A DNA stretch of 64,000 bases from Oligoflexia bacterium (GCA_028277945.1 JANQFH010000008.1:186001-250000), one strand, 5' to 3'; numbered from the stretch's first letter, positions 9,539-19,157 are shown. Translations and numbers: made by a program. Notes: a model not told the origin generated them from the letters alone.

Positions 9539-9922
9539 ATGAAAAGACTTTGGCGATACATAAAATTTGTTTTGAAGAGTCTCTTAATTCTTCTGGTCCT
9601 GGCAGGTCTGTTTGCTGGACTAGTGTTTTGGAGAACACCTATAGAGGATAGGCTTGTGGAAACTGTCGCACGTGAAAAGATAGCAGCCATTAAGCAATCC
9701 GTTGAGGAGAGAAGACAGGTCGGTTTACCGGAAGGCATTGTTATTCAAGACGATGAGCCTGACGACACCAACGCCTTAGGTGGCTTTTGGGAATTTTGGT
9801 ACGAGTGCGAACCGAGAGGGTCCCTGTTATTATACTTTGAGGCGAGACGACGTATTCTTTTGTTTCCGTTGTTCAATAGGAAACAGGATATTAAGCTCAT
9901 ACGAGCGGCCTACGTTCCGTAA
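9539..9922 (+). CDS. Small single-pass membrane protein, copy 1
   Basis: 127 aa. A basic N-terminus (MKRLWRYIKF) precedes one hydrophobic segment (about residues 11-31), then a soluble acidic domain with WEFWYECEPRGSLLLYF and PLFNRKQDIKLI. It is paralogous along its length to the protein at 18489-18872 (shared MKRLW start, EVG/QVGLP-G, FW-FWY-C-P-G, LFNRK-D). It always follows the secreted Cys-rich gene, which suggests a functional pair, possibly immunity or anchoring. No known family recognised. Confidence 0.75.
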   Translation: MKRLWRYIKFVLKSLLILLVLAGLFAGLVFWRTPIEDRLVETVAREKIAAIKQSVEERRQVGLPEGIVIQDDEPDDTNALGGFWEFWYECEPRGSLLLYFEARRRILLFPLFNRKQDIKLIRAAYVP

Positions 9923-9928
9923 GTCCTG

Positions 9929-12022
9929 TCAAGAGCGCAGCTGCGGGCCTGGTAGGCGGCTGTTGTCCTGGGTGCGCAGGGTGATCTTGTGCTGATCAAA
10001 GTACTCTAAAAAGGGTAGGGTGTACTTTCTTGAGGTGCGCGTGAGCTGCTTAAACTCAGCCAGGCTCAGCATCTTGTTCTTATCAAAGTGATGTTGCAAC
10101 TCAGTTCTGAGTTGGGCGATGGTTTCAGGGTGGGCATAGAACTCACCAGGTAGCCGCACCACCCGGTTTTCTCGCAGCAGCGACTTGATAAAACCAGCCG
10201 CCTTGGCCACAGGCACTTCCAACAGTTGTGCCAGCTCGCCAATATTGGGTGGGGTAAGCGCTGCCTTGGCAATAAGCGCTTCCATCTTTTCGGTGATCGA
10301 GGCGTTTGATGGCTGTGGCGCTGCTTGTTGGGCAAGTGGTGGTGCCACTTTTTTGGAGGGCTCTTTGCCTTTGGTTTGATAGTCCTCGATCTCTTCGCCC
10401 ACTAGCCTCAACCCACCATCGTCACTCTGTTGGATTTTTTTATCCCTGTTGAGCTGCGTGAGCACACGTTTGAACACAGTTGTAGGCAGTGCCCGTCCCA
10501 TCTTCACCCGCAGCGACTCTTGGTTCATGACTGGATCCTCAGGGTGGCTCTGTTGGTAGTGTTGCAACTCTGCAATGGCGCTGTCACACAGCTGCTGCAA
10601 ACTGACCTCGCTTAGCAGTGGCGTTTGCCATTGTGCCGTCTCTGCCTGGTTGTCTTGCTGTTGCTTCTGCTTATGCTCCAGCGCTGCAACAATGCGCCCT
10701 TGCAGCAACTCCTCCTCCAGTGCCAAGGTAATGGTCTCCGGTGGGCGATCAAAGAAGCGCGCCAACTCTGCTATGGTACAACCGGCGCTGCCCGCACGTT
10801 GGATGAGCATCCCTGCAGCTACGGTTAGTTGCTCTTCATCATCGATAAAATCTTGCAGTGTCTGCAGTTGTTGCCTCTGCCAACGACTACCGAGAAAACG
10901 TTTTTGCTCGTTGATCGGCACCAAGACTCTACCACCACCAATGGTCGTCACCGGTGTTTGGCTACGCAGAATCACGGCATCGCCCAATTTCACAAAAACT
11001 GGCTCGTCTATTTTAATGAGCGCAAAGCTCTGCTCACCTGCCGGCAATTGTGGTTCAGCATAAAAACTCCGAAACAACAACCGCGCCCGGCTCTCAGCTG
11101 TGCCCCAGTGCAGTCGTACCCAGCTGTTGTGTTTGATGGCGTTGATATGGGGTAATGTCTTTATATGGACAAGCAATTGCGTGCTCGGTTGCACATTATC
11201 TGCAGTGGTAAGGCAGAACCCACGGTTGATTTCATGGGCATCGGCGTGTTGCAGGTTGAGCGCCAAGCGCATGCCTGCCTCTCCCACCTGCAGCGGCTGC
11301 AGAAAAGACTCTATCTTACGTAGGGTAGTCTCCACCGCACCGGGAAAGAGTTGCAGCTTATCTCCCAGCCGCACTCTACCCCGGTAGCCGCTACCGGTGA
11401 GAACCGTACCAAAGCCTGGTTTAGAAAAGACCCGGTCCACATAAAGGCGAAACGGCGCACTCAATCGGTGTGGCTTGGGTTTTGTTTTTGTGAGTTGTTG
11501 CAGTTGCTGCTTGAGTGCATCCACACCCTCACCGCTCACAGCACTGGTAGCAACAATCGGCGCCCCCTCCAGAGAGCTACCCTCTACCAACTTGGTAATC
11601 TCTTGGCGCCGCTGATCAATTAAGGTATGCCGTTCAGAGTCAGCCACACAGTCAATGCGGCTGATGGCAACCACCGCTTTATCAATGCCAAGCAGATTAC
11701 AGATGTGCACATGCTCTACAGTCTGCGGCTGCACCCCTTGATCTGCCGCCACCACCAACAGCAACAGATCCATGCCATAAGCACCGGCCACCATGTTCTT
11801 AATAAAGCGCTCATGTCCTGGCACATCGACAAATCCAAGCAGCCTGCCATCCTCCAGCGGCAGCGGCGCAAACCCCAGATCAATGCTAATACCGCGCTCC
11901 TTCTCCTGCGGCAGCTGATCGGTATCCGCACCCGTGAGCGCCTTAACCAGGGCACTCTTGCCATGATCAATGTGCCCCGCAGTACCGACAATCCACTGCT
12001 TCTTGAGCGTTGCTGCTTGCAT
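9929..12022 (-). CDS. selB: Selenocysteine-specific elongation factor SelB
   Basis: SelB delivers Sec-tRNA to UGA codons marked by a SECIS hairpin. The N-terminal GTPase domain has [19 protein letters not shown] (P-loop), [11 protein letters not shown] (switch I), [12 protein letters not shown] (switch II) and ISRIDCV at the G4 position. Beta-barrel domains follow, then a long C-terminal region with winged-helix repeats, as in bacterial SelB. I start at the ATG at 12022 ([17 protein letters not shown]); 12 extra codons are open upstream but would overlap the divergent promoter region. Length (697 aa) is slightly above the E. coli protein. The G4 motif reads SRID, with Arg in place of the usual Lys of N/TKxD. 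No selA, selD or tRNA-Sec is seen nearby. Confidence 0.93.
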   Translation of the reverse strand: MQAATLKKQWIVGTAGHIDHGKSALVKALTGADTDQLPQEKERGISIDLGFAPLPLEDGRLLGFVDVPGHERFIKNMVAGAYGMDLLLLVVAADQGVQPQTVEHVHICNLLGIDKAVVAISRIDCVADSERHTLIDQRRQEITKLVEGSSLEGAPIVATSAVSGEGVDALKQQLQQLTKTKPKPHRLSAPFRLYVDRVFSKPGFGTVLTGSGYRGRVRLGDKLQLFPGAVETTLRKIESFLQPLQVGEAGMRLALNLQHADAHEINRGFCLTTADNVQPSTQLLVHIKTLPHINAIKHNSWVRLHWGTAESRARLLFRSFYAEPQLPAGEQSFALIKIDEPVFVKLGDAVILRSQTPVTTIGGGRVLVPINEQKRFLGSRWQRQQLQTLQDFIDDEEQLTVAAGMLIQRAGSAGCTIAELARFFDRPPETITLALEEELLQGRIVAALEHKQKQQQDNQAETAQWQTPLLSEVSLQQLCDSAIAELQHYQQSHPEDPVMNQESLRVKMGRALPTTVFKRVLTQLNRDKKIQQSDDGGLRLVGEEIEDYQTKGKEPSKKVAPPLAQQAAPQPSNASITEKMEALIAKAALTPPNIGELAQLLEVPVAKAAGFIKSLLRENRVVRLPGEFYAHPETIAQLRTELQHHFDKNKMLSLAEFKQLTRTSRKYTLPFLEYFDQHKITLRTQDNSRLPGPQLRS

Positions 12023-12045
12023 AGCGGCAGTGATACTAATAACCC

Positions 12046-12585
12046 ATGCAATCGGCAATGCTAAAGCTCCTCGTCCCCCTGCTATGGGCAGTCAGCCTCC
12101 TGCTGCCTACCTCAAAACTACTCGCCTACGAGGCCGATCCCTTTGATGAGTACAACATGGTCGAGTTTGCCAGTATGGGCCTGGGCACCATGCTCTTTGC
12201 CGGTGACTTTGCCGCCCCCTTCAAAGCGGGTGGCTCTGCCAACATCAAGCTGGGTCTGCGTGTGGTTGGCCCCCTCCTCCTGGTGCCCACGGTAGGTGGG
12301 GCCATTGTTGGCCGTGAGGGGACCTCAGAGAAGGTCTACTCCTCCTATAGCCTGAGAGCTCGATTCCGCCTCACCCCCAAGCGCTTCCCCCTCAAACCCT
12401 ACCTCGAGGCCGGCTTTGGCCTCATCACCATTATAGGTACGGACTTTCAGTGGCTCGCTGGCCTCGGCCTCGATATCCTCGTTTGGGGCTCTGGCAGCCT
12501 CGGCATTGAGACCTTCTTCCAACACGTCCCCGTTGAGGATGGCCTCATCGTCCCCATCCACTTAGCCTTCACCCGCTTTTTCTAG
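12046..12585 (+). CDS. Small outer-membrane beta-barrel protein
   Basis: 179 aa with a signal peptide (LLWAVSLLLPTSKLLA-YEAD). The mature part is rich in Gly and alternating hydrophobic residues (LGLRVVGPLLLVPTVGGAIVG, YLEAGFGLITIIGTDFQWLAGLGLDILVWG), typical of an eight-strand barrel, and ends in Phe (AFTRFF), the usual outer-membrane terminal residue. Function unknown. It is divergent from selB with starts only about 23 bp apart. Confidence 0.75.
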   Translation: MQSAMLKLLVPLLWAVSLLLPTSKLLAYEADPFDEYNMVEFASMGLGTMLFAGDFAAPFKAGGSANIKLGLRVVGPLLLVPTVGGAIVGREGTSEKVYSSYSLRARFRLTPKRFPLKPYLEAGFGLITIIGTDFQWLAGLGLDILVWGSGSLGIETFFQHVPVEDGLIVPIHLAFTRFF

Positions 12586-12587
12586 CT

Positions 12588-13010
12588 CTAGTTCGCTAGC
12601 AGATCTCTCAAAATGGGTAGCGCTCTTTTTATTTGATCAAGTGTCGTCCAGGTTGGGTTGGCTGCTTTTGGAGATTCATAGCGTTGGTAGGCAGAGACAT
12701 CTATACCTATTTTATCAGCAACCTTTTGTTGGGTGAGTTTGCTCTTAAGACGGCTCATCCGAACCAGCATTGCAATTTCCACCCTAGGATGAACCTTTAT
12801 CCGCACAATATTTTTCCCTCGAACAGACTTCTTCGGCAGTGGAAAAATGTATTTGGAATCCTCTGGTTCACTTAGATAAAGATTGAGAACTTCTTCCATT
12901 CTTTCCTGCAGTTCCTTTTTGGTTTTAGCGTGTGTAAAACAGCCATCGAGCTCTAGTCCTTGAGCCCAATAGGCATTGCCTTCCTTATGAACTTTGAAAT
13001 GATAGTGCAT
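12588..13010 (-). CDS. hicB: HicB-type antitoxin with HTH domain
   Basis: 140 aa. The N-terminus has the degraded RNase-H-like HicB fold (HKEGNAYWAQGLELDGCFTHAKTKKEL), and the C-terminus is an XRE-type helix-turn-helix (LTQQKVADKIGIDVSAYQRYE). HicB neutralises HicA and represses the operon through its DNA-binding domain. It lies 9 bp downstream of hicA in the usual toxin-first order. Confidence 0.88.
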   Translation of the reverse strand: MHYHFKVHKEGNAYWAQGLELDGCFTHAKTKKELQERMEEVLNLYLSEPEDSKYIFPLPKKSVRGKNIVRIKVHPRVEIAMLVRMSRLKSKLTQQKVADKIGIDVSAYQRYESPKAANPTWTTLDQIKRALPILRDLLAN

Positions 13011-13019
13011 GACGCTCTT

Positions 13020-13214
13020 CTATTTTCTCTTTAATCCTAGCTTTTTACGAATCGACATCTCAGTTCCCTTTGGCAAATCTTCGTTTGCATGTAATGGAAT
13101 ACTGACCGGTTTATGGCCTTCTTTTACAACAATGACATGACTACCTGTCTGCCGATCCTTACGCCATCCCTCTTTTAGAGCCGCCCGCAATAGCTTCTTT
13201 CCACTTGTTGGCAT
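13020..13214 (-). CDS. hicA: HicA-type mRNA interferase toxin
   Basis: 64 aa with the double-stranded-RNA-binding-like HicA fold: SGKKLLRAALKEGW, then RQTGSHVIVVKEG (the catalytic His is the one in GSH), PVSIPLHANEDLPKGT and a basic C-terminal helix. HicA cleaves mRNA independently of the ribosome. A GAGGA site precedes the ATG. The 130-bp AT-rich region upstream separates it from the module A kinase and probably carries its promoter. Confidence 0.9.
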   Translation of the reverse strand: MPTSGKKLLRAALKEGWRKDRQTGSHVIVVKEGHKPVSIPLHANEDLPKGTEMSIRKKLGLKRK

Positions 13215-13347
13215 TTATAGGCTATCCTCAATACTACAACTTCTATGCGGTAAAGTAAAGATACAATAATAAGTTATTGAAAATAATTTATAATATTTAA
13301 CAACACAAACACAGTAAATAAGTGTACCAGCTGTTGATGTAAAGACA

Positions 13348-15168
13348 TCAAGTTTCTGTTATCGAAATCGGCACATAGCCAACGAGTTCTTTTGGGATGA
13401 TGCCAACAGAGAGTTTGGCACATCGTTGCTGAAGAGGTTTTTCTTCATAACGATTGGTCACTAAGATACTCTTTTTGGCAATTCCGAGGCTTTCGATCAG
13501 GTCAAGACCGTTCTCTTGCTCTCCAGCAAGTTCATAGTCCATGAGAAACAGCGACGACCCATTGTGTTCCAACTGTGAGCAGTCGACTTTAAAACTCTTG
13601 GCTGAGCGATAGTGCCGGATGTTCAAGTTCACTCCGTTCAACTCCTGCTTAAAACGATAGTCCCATGTTTGGTGTACCGACTGGTCATCGTCAAGAACGA
13701 TTGCATCCATCCCTTGACTCACCTGCAGGCTAGGTACGAACCAGGAGGCCGGGGCGGTTCTCGGCAGCACAAGCGTCACGCAAGTACCCTGGCCAACCTC
13801 GGAGTCTATACTGAGATTGCCATTCCACGATTCAAGGGCCTTACGAGCCTGATAGAGACCAAGGCCCGAGCCTCCTTCTTTGTTATAGGTAAATCCGCGC
13901 TCACCGAGTTGGCTGAGCACATCTTTGGGAATGCCTTTACCATTATCTCGAATAGTAATCCTGATCTTATCCTTGTCTGGAGGTTTATTATCGTTTTTAC
14001 TAAGTCCAACTTCTATCAATCCTCCTTTGGGCATTGCCTCAACGGCGTTGTTGACAAGGTTGGAGATGACTCGCTTAAAGGTCTTGGGGTCTATCTTGGA
14101 GAACAGTCCGTAACAGCTGGGTTCAAAGGTGTCCCGTATCTGCAAGTCTGTCCTCTCTTTAAACTGCATACGTTTTTCAGAGAGAACGCGACTGACAAGG
14201 CTGCTGAGTAGTACAGCCTCTCTTTGGCTGACCTCTGCTTTCTGGCTATCCATGGTGTCTTCTTTTCTTTTATTTAAATCATTGGCAACATCTCGAATTC
14301 TGTCGATAACACTGCGAATCAGCGTGCGTACCTGTTCAGGCAGATCAACGCAGATGTTGGTTACTGTGTCTAAGGCAGTCAAAGGAGATTGGATATCGTG
14401 TGCTACCTGTGTGGCGATCTCTCCCAAGGCCGCGTCCCGCTCCTTTTTCAAAAGCTCATGTTGCAGCTCGGTGATCTTTTCGCCTACCTCATTGATTGTC
14501 TTGTCTATCTCTTTTGATTCAGAGAAGAACAGTGGCGGCACAGGTGGCGAGTCATGACGTCTGGCAAGGCCCTTGACGCGACTACGAATCGACAGGATTT
14601 CACTCCTAAAAATACGAAACTTTCTATGAGCAATGTAGGAGGATAGCAACAGTAGCACGGCAAGGGCGACTGTAGTGTAAAAAATAAACTTGTTTTGCAA
14701 AGAGCGTAGAAAACGGATGTCAGATACCAAAAATAGCCGCGCTTGAAGATGTTGTTTCCCGCCAACCATGGTGTGGAAGAAATCAGCCGTTTTATATATG
14801 AAGTCTTCGGAGTTTTGGTATTGATCTAGCCTGTTGCTTGAAAAGAAGCTGCATCCGGTATCGGTGCCGTTGCTGAATGCAAGGCACTGTTGCTCATTAT
14901 CAAGCAAAAATGCCGCCTTGATATTGCTCAACCCTGAGAGCGTTTTGAAATACTCCTCTGCAGGCAGGTAGTCTGAATAACTCACCGATTTAGCGATAGC
15001 CCAGCGGGTCTGAGCAATAATGACGTCGAACTCCTTGAGGTAGTTGTCCTTTAGAATCTTCGGCACATAGTAAAAGGCAAGAAAGGCACCAAAGAGCAAT
15101 AGCACAAGCTGACTACTTAAAATCCCAAGCAGGACTACCGTTGAAATCGATTGATGGTGCGGTTTCAT
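13348..15168 (-). CDS. Module A hybrid histidine kinase with C-terminal receiver
   Basis: 606-aa membrane sensor kinase. TM1 is about residues 11-34, a 125-residue periplasmic sensor follows, and TM2 is about 160-180. The HisKA H-box is EIATQVAHDIQSPLTAL (His257). ATPase motifs: N-box VISNLVNNAVEAMP (about 368), G1 DNGKGIP (408) and G2 GGSGLGLYQAR (432). A conserved linker (SWFVPSLQV) leads to a C-terminal receiver-like domain with the acidic cluster LDDD (about 493), phosphoacceptor MDYEL (Asp544), ILVTN (Thr571) and IPKEL (Lys593). No DNA-binding output is present. Last gene of the operon SBP-YcaO-kinase, 9 bp after YcaO. Two closely related kinases are at 31.8 and 45.1 kb, each next to a family 5 SBP. 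Confidence 0.9.
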   Translation of the reverse strand: MKPHHQSISTVVLLGILSSQLVLLLFGAFLAFYYVPKILKDNYLKEFDVIIAQTRWAIAKSVSYSDYLPAEEYFKTLSGLSNIKAAFLLDNEQQCLAFSNGTDTGCSFFSSNRLDQYQNSEDFIYKTADFFHTMVGGKQHLQARLFLVSDIRFLRSLQNKFIFYTTVALAVLLLLSSYIAHRKFRIFRSEILSIRSRVKGLARRHDSPPVPPLFFSESKEIDKTINEVGEKITELQHELLKKERDAALGEIATQVAHDIQSPLTALDTVTNICVDLPEQVRTLIRSVIDRIRDVANDLNKRKEDTMDSQKAEVSQREAVLLSSLVSRVLSEKRMQFKERTDLQIRDTFEPSCYGLFSKIDPKTFKRVISNLVNNAVEAMPKGGLIEVGLSKNDNKPPDKDKIRITIRDNGKGIPKDVLSQLGERGFTYNKEGGSGLGLYQARKALESWNGNLSIDSEVGQGTCVTLVLPRTAPASWFVPSLQVSQGMDAIVLDDDQSVHQTWDYRFKQELNGVNLNIRHYRSAKSFKVDCSQLEHNGSSLFLMDYELAGEQENGLDLIESLGIAKKSILVTNRYEEKPLQQRCAKLSVGIIPKELVGYVPISITET

Positions 15169-15177
15169 TCTCCAAAC

Positions 15178-16116
15178 TCAAGAGATAGGGTGAAGCGCTG
15201 CATGTCGTGGTTGGCAAGCATAGCCCAGGCCCTGGGCACGCTTTTTGTTAATTTGAATCTCGTTCTCGGAAAAGAAGAGCTCTTGTAAACCATTGGAGAA
15301 CGCCTGGCAGACAACTACGGAAAAAAATGGCAAGAGCTTTTGTTTGGTAAAGACAAATTCAACATGGATACGGCTTTTTCGCAGGCTATTCTCCAGCTCT
15401 CTAAGCGAGTGGTTTGGAAGGCTGGATTCATCAAGTTTCTTAATGTCATAGTCGGCTGGCGAAAAAGGCGGTATTTCTGTACTGCATACGGTCGGCACGA
15501 CAAAGGGGAGAATATGCCAGAGGTTGCCACGGATATCTGTGGGTGGAGGGACATTGCGTGAGTCATAGAGGAGCAGAGCCTCTTTTAGTGCTTTATCCTT
15601 GGCTCTGGCCAGATCAAACGCCGCACCAAAACCGTAGCAACGTTGTTTCTCAGCAGAAGCAATCTCAGTCATGACCACATGAATGGGAAGATCATGGGTG
15701 AGATAGAAGAGGCGAACGTTTTTGTCTTGGTTATGATCGATTTCCCATAATACTTTGTTATAGAAGACGGATAGCAGAGCTTGATCGCGCTCAGCCAGTT
15801 CGATTAGCGCTGCTTGTCTTGCCTCATTACGGTTGAAGTGGCAACTCAGGCCGTTGGTGGTTGGCTTGACAGGTTTTGCGTAATAGTGATGTCGCTCCAC
15901 ACACTCCATCAGTGCCGTCAGTTGTGCCTGATAGGGATCTAAGGCGACACCCACGCCAGCTACCCGATCGTCTCGTCCCTGGGCGTAGACACGGTGCCAG
16001 GTGAGGTTGTTAAAGCGAATCTCTTTGTGGGCGAGCGTTTTGACGATTCCCTGCTGCTGTTTAAGAGTACCCGCAATAACGAGGTTAAGTCGAGCTCTCT
16101 GCAGCAGTTGTCCCAT
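15178..16116 (-). CDS. Module A YcaO-domain enzyme
   Basis: 312-aa YcaO-type protein. The ATP/Mg-binding helices show the family pattern: VGVALDPYQAQLTALMECVERH (E..ER, about residue 70), EARQAALIELAERDQAL (second E..ERD, about 122) and GFGAAFDLARAKDKALKEALLL (about 175). YcaO proteins use ATP to activate peptide backbones, giving azolines, thioamides or amidines in RiPP natural products. No E1-like/ocin-ThiF partner, TfuA or dehydrogenase is nearby, so a stand-alone backbone reaction is more likely than azole formation. It is sandwiched between an SBP (13 bp) and a hybrid kinase (9 bp), an unusual setting. No convincing precursor peptide was found within 200 bp upstream of the operon. Confidence 0.85.
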   Translation of the reverse strand: MGQLLQRARLNLVIAGTLKQQQGIVKTLAHKEIRFNNLTWHRVYAQGRDDRVAGVGVALDPYQAQLTALMECVERHHYYAKPVKPTTNGLSCHFNRNEARQAALIELAERDQALLSVFYNKVLWEIDHNQDKNVRLFYLTHDLPIHVVMTEIASAEKQRCYGFGAAFDLARAKDKALKEALLLYDSRNVPPPTDIRGNLWHILPFVVPTVCSTEIPPFSPADYDIKKLDESSLPNHSLRELENSLRKSRIHVEFVFTKQKLLPFFSVVVCQAFSNGLQELFFSENEIQINKKRAQGLGYACQPRHAALHPIS

Positions 16117-16129
16117 GGCCTACAGTGAG

Positions 16130-17689
16130 TCATGGAGTTGCCGGCAGAGCAGTTCTTGCCAGCCTCATATCCGCGAAATTGATGTTAAACTCCCACTCTG
16201 GCATGTGAGATAGATCGATTTTGGAGGAGGCATAAAAGGGTGTGGCCAGAAAATAGTAGGGAATAACAAAGCCCTCTTCTAGCATATAGCGGCTGATCTC
16301 TCTTGCCATTTGGATACGCTCTTTGGTGTTTCCTGTGGACCTGGTTGCTTCAATCATCTTATAGAGCCTGCCATCGTTAGGATCACGCACATAAAAGTCA
16401 TCTGGACCAAAGTCTAGACGAAACACCAAACAAGGGTCTCCTGGTGGTATGGGTATAATACGGGACCCAAGATCAAAGCCTTGTCCCTGCAATCGGGCTT
16501 GTTTCATGGAACTACGAGATAGGGGGGTCATCTCAATTTGAAATCCATACGCTGAGAGATCATTGATTAATAATAGATCTCTCTTTGTTCTCTTATTCCA
16601 AACGTCTGGGTACATATATCTCAACGTCAAAGGCTCCTCTCTCAACCTGGCATAGATTGCTGTAAACTCTTTGGTCGCAGGTAGTGGGGCTTCAATGCGG
16701 CCACTAAAGCCGGGGGGAAAGAACTGATCAGAAGGAGCGTAAAGAAGTGAGTTACCGAATCTCTTGTGTTGGTGCTCTATGAGAGCTGCAGCAAAGGCAA
16801 GCCGTAGGGTTTTGTCCTTAAGGGGGCCTGTAATCGCATTGACATAAACAATACGGCTCCAGTTACGTTTTGGTATAAACTGCTGAAAACGCTTTACCCT
16901 CTCTTGATCCTCTCGTTCTACTAGTCTATTGCGCTTATCTAAGAAGATGTCTGTTGTGCCTGCTAAAAGACGCTCCACAGCCTCCAAATCGTCACGCTCA
17001 TAAACAATAACCGTCTGTGCTCTCTCGCCCCGTGGCTCAAACCACTGCTCATGCCACTGCAACTTCACATAGTCCTTACGTTTCCACTCCACAAACTTGT
17101 AGGGTCCGCCTAACACAGGAAGCTTTTCTTTATGATAAGGCTCGTTCTCTGGATAGATCTTCCTCGGTACAACACCAGTACCTGGCATGGCTAGAATAAA
17201 GAGAAAGTACTCATAGGGGTTCGATAGGTTAAACTCCAAAGTGTGTTTGTCGATCATACGAATGGCTTTAGAATCTTTCTTTGGATCGACCCAATCAAAG
17301 AGCACGTACTCGGGCCAGTTAGTCTGTTTTCTCTTTAAGGAGAAGATAACATCTTCAACAGTGATAGGTGAGCCATCGTGAAAGAAGGCATCTTTTCTGA
17401 TGGTGATCTCATAGCGTCTGCCACCATCATAAGAGCGCCAGCTCTGAGCTAACATGCCTATCAATGATTGGTCTTCGGCAATAGCAAAGAGGGTGATGGA
17501 GGTGCTGTTCAACATATACCAACCGCTGTTGGTCATATTTGCAGCTGGATCAAGAAAAGCTGGAAAATGATCCAGGTCCAACTTGATTGTGGAGCGGTCA
17601 TCGCTTTGCAGCTGAGGCAGAGAACTGGCAAAACAGACAGCCGAAAGGAGTCCTAGGATGCCGACGGCTTTAAAAATCAATCTTTTCAA
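16130..17689 (-). CDS. Module A family 5 solute-binding protein (peptide type)
   Basis: 519 aa. A signal peptide (FKAVGILGLLSAVCFASS) is followed by the SBP family 5 (DppA/OppA-like) fold: LIGMLAQSWRSYDGGRRYEITIRKDAFFHDGSPITVEDV is the family signature region, split here only by normal variation. These proteins bind peptides or nickel in the periplasm. The start codon is TTG; no ATG or GTG lies upstream in frame before a stop, and no strong ribosome site is visible. No ABC permease or ATPase accompanies it, so import is unlikely to be its role; it heads an operon with YcaO and a sensor kinase and may act as the kinase's periplasmic ligand receptor. Confidence 0.87.
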   Translation of the reverse strand: MKRLIFKAVGILGLLSAVCFASSLPQLQSDDRSTIKLDLDHFPAFLDPAANMTNSGWYMLNSTSITLFAIAEDQSLIGMLAQSWRSYDGGRRYEITIRKDAFFHDGSPITVEDVIFSLKRKQTNWPEYVLFDWVDPKKDSKAIRMIDKHTLEFNLSNPYEYFLFILAMPGTGVVPRKIYPENEPYHKEKLPVLGGPYKFVEWKRKDYVKLQWHEQWFEPRGERAQTVIVYERDDLEAVERLLAGTTDIFLDKRNRLVEREDQERVKRFQQFIPKRNWSRIVYVNAITGPLKDKTLRLAFAAALIEHQHKRFGNSLLYAPSDQFFPPGFSGRIEAPLPATKEFTAIYARLREEPLTLRYMYPDVWNKRTKRDLLLINDLSAYGFQIEMTPLSRSSMKQARLQGQGFDLGSRIIPIPPGDPCLVFRLDFGPDDFYVRDPNDGRLYKMIEATRSTGNTKERIQMAREISRYMLEEGFVIPYYFLATPFYASSKIDLSHMPEWEFNINFADMRLARTALPATP

Positions 17690-17899
17690 GTTGTGTACTT
17701 CTAACTTAGGTTTTAGTGTTCTCTCTAATAATATGAAGAACTTCTGTCAACGGGTACTTTTCATCAGCAACTCAACCAACACAAATGTGTTTCATTTTTA
17801 GACAAGTTGTTTCGTAAGACGACACTTAAATGATGGTTCAATCTAGCTTCGAGAGCTTGACCCTGTCTATAAAATAAGCAATCATCCTGGGTTAAGAGT

Positions 17900-18492
17900 A
17901 TGAGGCGATGGTTTTATGAGCTAACCATATTCGGAACCATCCTTACCAGTTTGAATGCCTATGCAGTGAGTGAGGAGTGTGCGGCCTTTTTCCAGAACAA
18001 CAACATTTATCCTGGTGCCGATTGTGAATTGTCGTGTGCAACTTTGCCGACATCAATGGCTACGTTTGGTTGTCCCGCTCAGTGTCGCGAATACTGTCGT
18101 TCCCGGACATTAGCGACAGAACCCTCCAAATCGAATGAGCCTTTAGATAGCTTGCCAATGGATGAAGAAGAGCGTCGGCAGCGCCTTAAGGAGTTTGCTA
18201 TAGAAGAGTTCAAGAGTGAAAACCGATGCAACGCCTTGGCCAATATTGTCGATGAAGCCTCCAGGCTCATTGGGAGTGAGGAGAACCCCTCAAAGACCAT
18301 GCTTGAGGATCTTAAAGAGGTGCTAATTGGAGAAGGGCTTCATGAAGGTCGAGGGAAGGGGCCATATTTTGCTGGTAATGTCTATGGCGCTTTGGTGACG
18401 TCCTGAATGATGACAACTATGACACATTAGGGGATAGGATCAGAACAGCGATTGGAGATGAGAGTTGTCAGAAACTAGAGGAAATCAAATGA
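17900..18492 (+). pseudogene. Secreted Cys-rich protein, copy 2 (internal deletion and frameshift)
   Basis: Paralog of the 8820-9524 gene. The signal peptide, six-Cys N-terminus (SEECAAFF, ADCELSCATLPTSMATFGCPAQCREYC) and linker are conserved up to GPYFAGNVYGAL. There the frame hits a stop (18404-18406), and the other copy's C-terminus continues in a shifted frame (VLNDDNYDTLGDRIRTAIGDESC), ending at 18492. The segment carrying DSHNQMQHAMAGIYIG in copy 1 is missing. So about 65 residues were lost and the remaining tail is out of frame. A truncated 168-aa product could still be made. The downstream membrane gene is intact. Confidence 0.8.
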
Positions 18493-18872
18493 AAAGGCTT
18501 TGGAAGGTCGCCAAGGTATTACTCTTCATTTTCTTGTTCCTAGTCGTGGTGGGTTCAGGTTTTGTAGTCGCTCTGATTATGACTAAAGATCAGGAACTCA
18601 AGGTTGCTCAGGAGGCGGCCTATGAGGTAGTGACCTCCATTATGTCCTCCAAAGATAGACAACGTGAAGTTGGAATGCCTCAAGGTGTGGAACTTATCGA
18701 CACGGATCCGGAAGATATTGATATATTATTTAGAACTTGGCAGTTTTGGTACGATTGCAAGCCTGAGGGCGTGCTTTTGTTGGAGTTTTTTCCCAAACGG
18801 GGGATTTGGATTTTTCATTTGTTCAACAGGAAAAAAGACCTAGAACTGATTACAGCAAAATACATAAAGTGA
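18489..18872 (+). CDS. Small single-pass membrane protein, copy 2
   Basis: 127 aa, intact paralog of the 9539-9922 protein: basic MKRLWKVAKV start, one TM (about residues 8-31), and a soluble domain with WQFWYDCKPEG and LFNRKKDLELI. The ATG at 18489 follows AGAGGAAATCAA, a good ribosome site, and overlaps the end of the decayed Cys-rich gene. If the pair is effector plus immunity, then here the partner survives while the secreted protein has decayed, as is common for orphan immunity genes. Confidence 0.75.
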   Translation: MKRLWKVAKVLLFIFLFLVVVGSGFVVALIMTKDQELKVAQEAAYEVVTSIMSSKDRQREVGMPQGVELIDTDPEDIDILFRTWQFWYDCKPEGVLLLEFFPKRGIWIFHLFNRKKDLELITAKYIK

Positions 18873-19083
18873 TGGCACTGAGCAAAAGAGACAAAAACAA
18901 GATTAAAAGCGTCTAGCTACCTATCTACCTCGTACAACCATATTCTTGGCAATTTTGGTGGAGAATTTCTGGCTTGATCACACCAACTTCAAATTTACTT
19001 AATAATTTTAGATGGTTATTATTAAATCTGTTATTCCGGCAAAAATATCGGCATATTTCTCTTAAAAAATAACTTCCCAAATT

Positions 19084-19138
19084 TATAACCATTTGTTATA
19101 AAATGTTATATATGAAAAATTCATCGGTAATAATACCG
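19084..19138. promoter_or_regulatory. Inverted repeats upstream of the Fic gene
   Basis: The 285-bp AT-rich gap between 18873 and 19157 has no gene. Close to the Fic start it carries TATAAC-5-GTTATA (19084-19100), a further GTTATA at 19105-19110, and a near-perfect palindrome CGGTAATAATACCG (19125-19138). Two or more overlapping symmetric sites suggest operator control; the binding protein is unknown, but Fic proteins with a C-terminal winged helix can autoregulate. Confidence 0.4.
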
Positions 19139-19157
19139 GCATTTTCGACTTAAATCC

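Noticed and set aside
17690-17899. Short minus-strand frames of 5-17 codons upstream of module A as a precursor.
   Set aside because: None has a ribosome binding site plus leader-like composition; all are too short to support.
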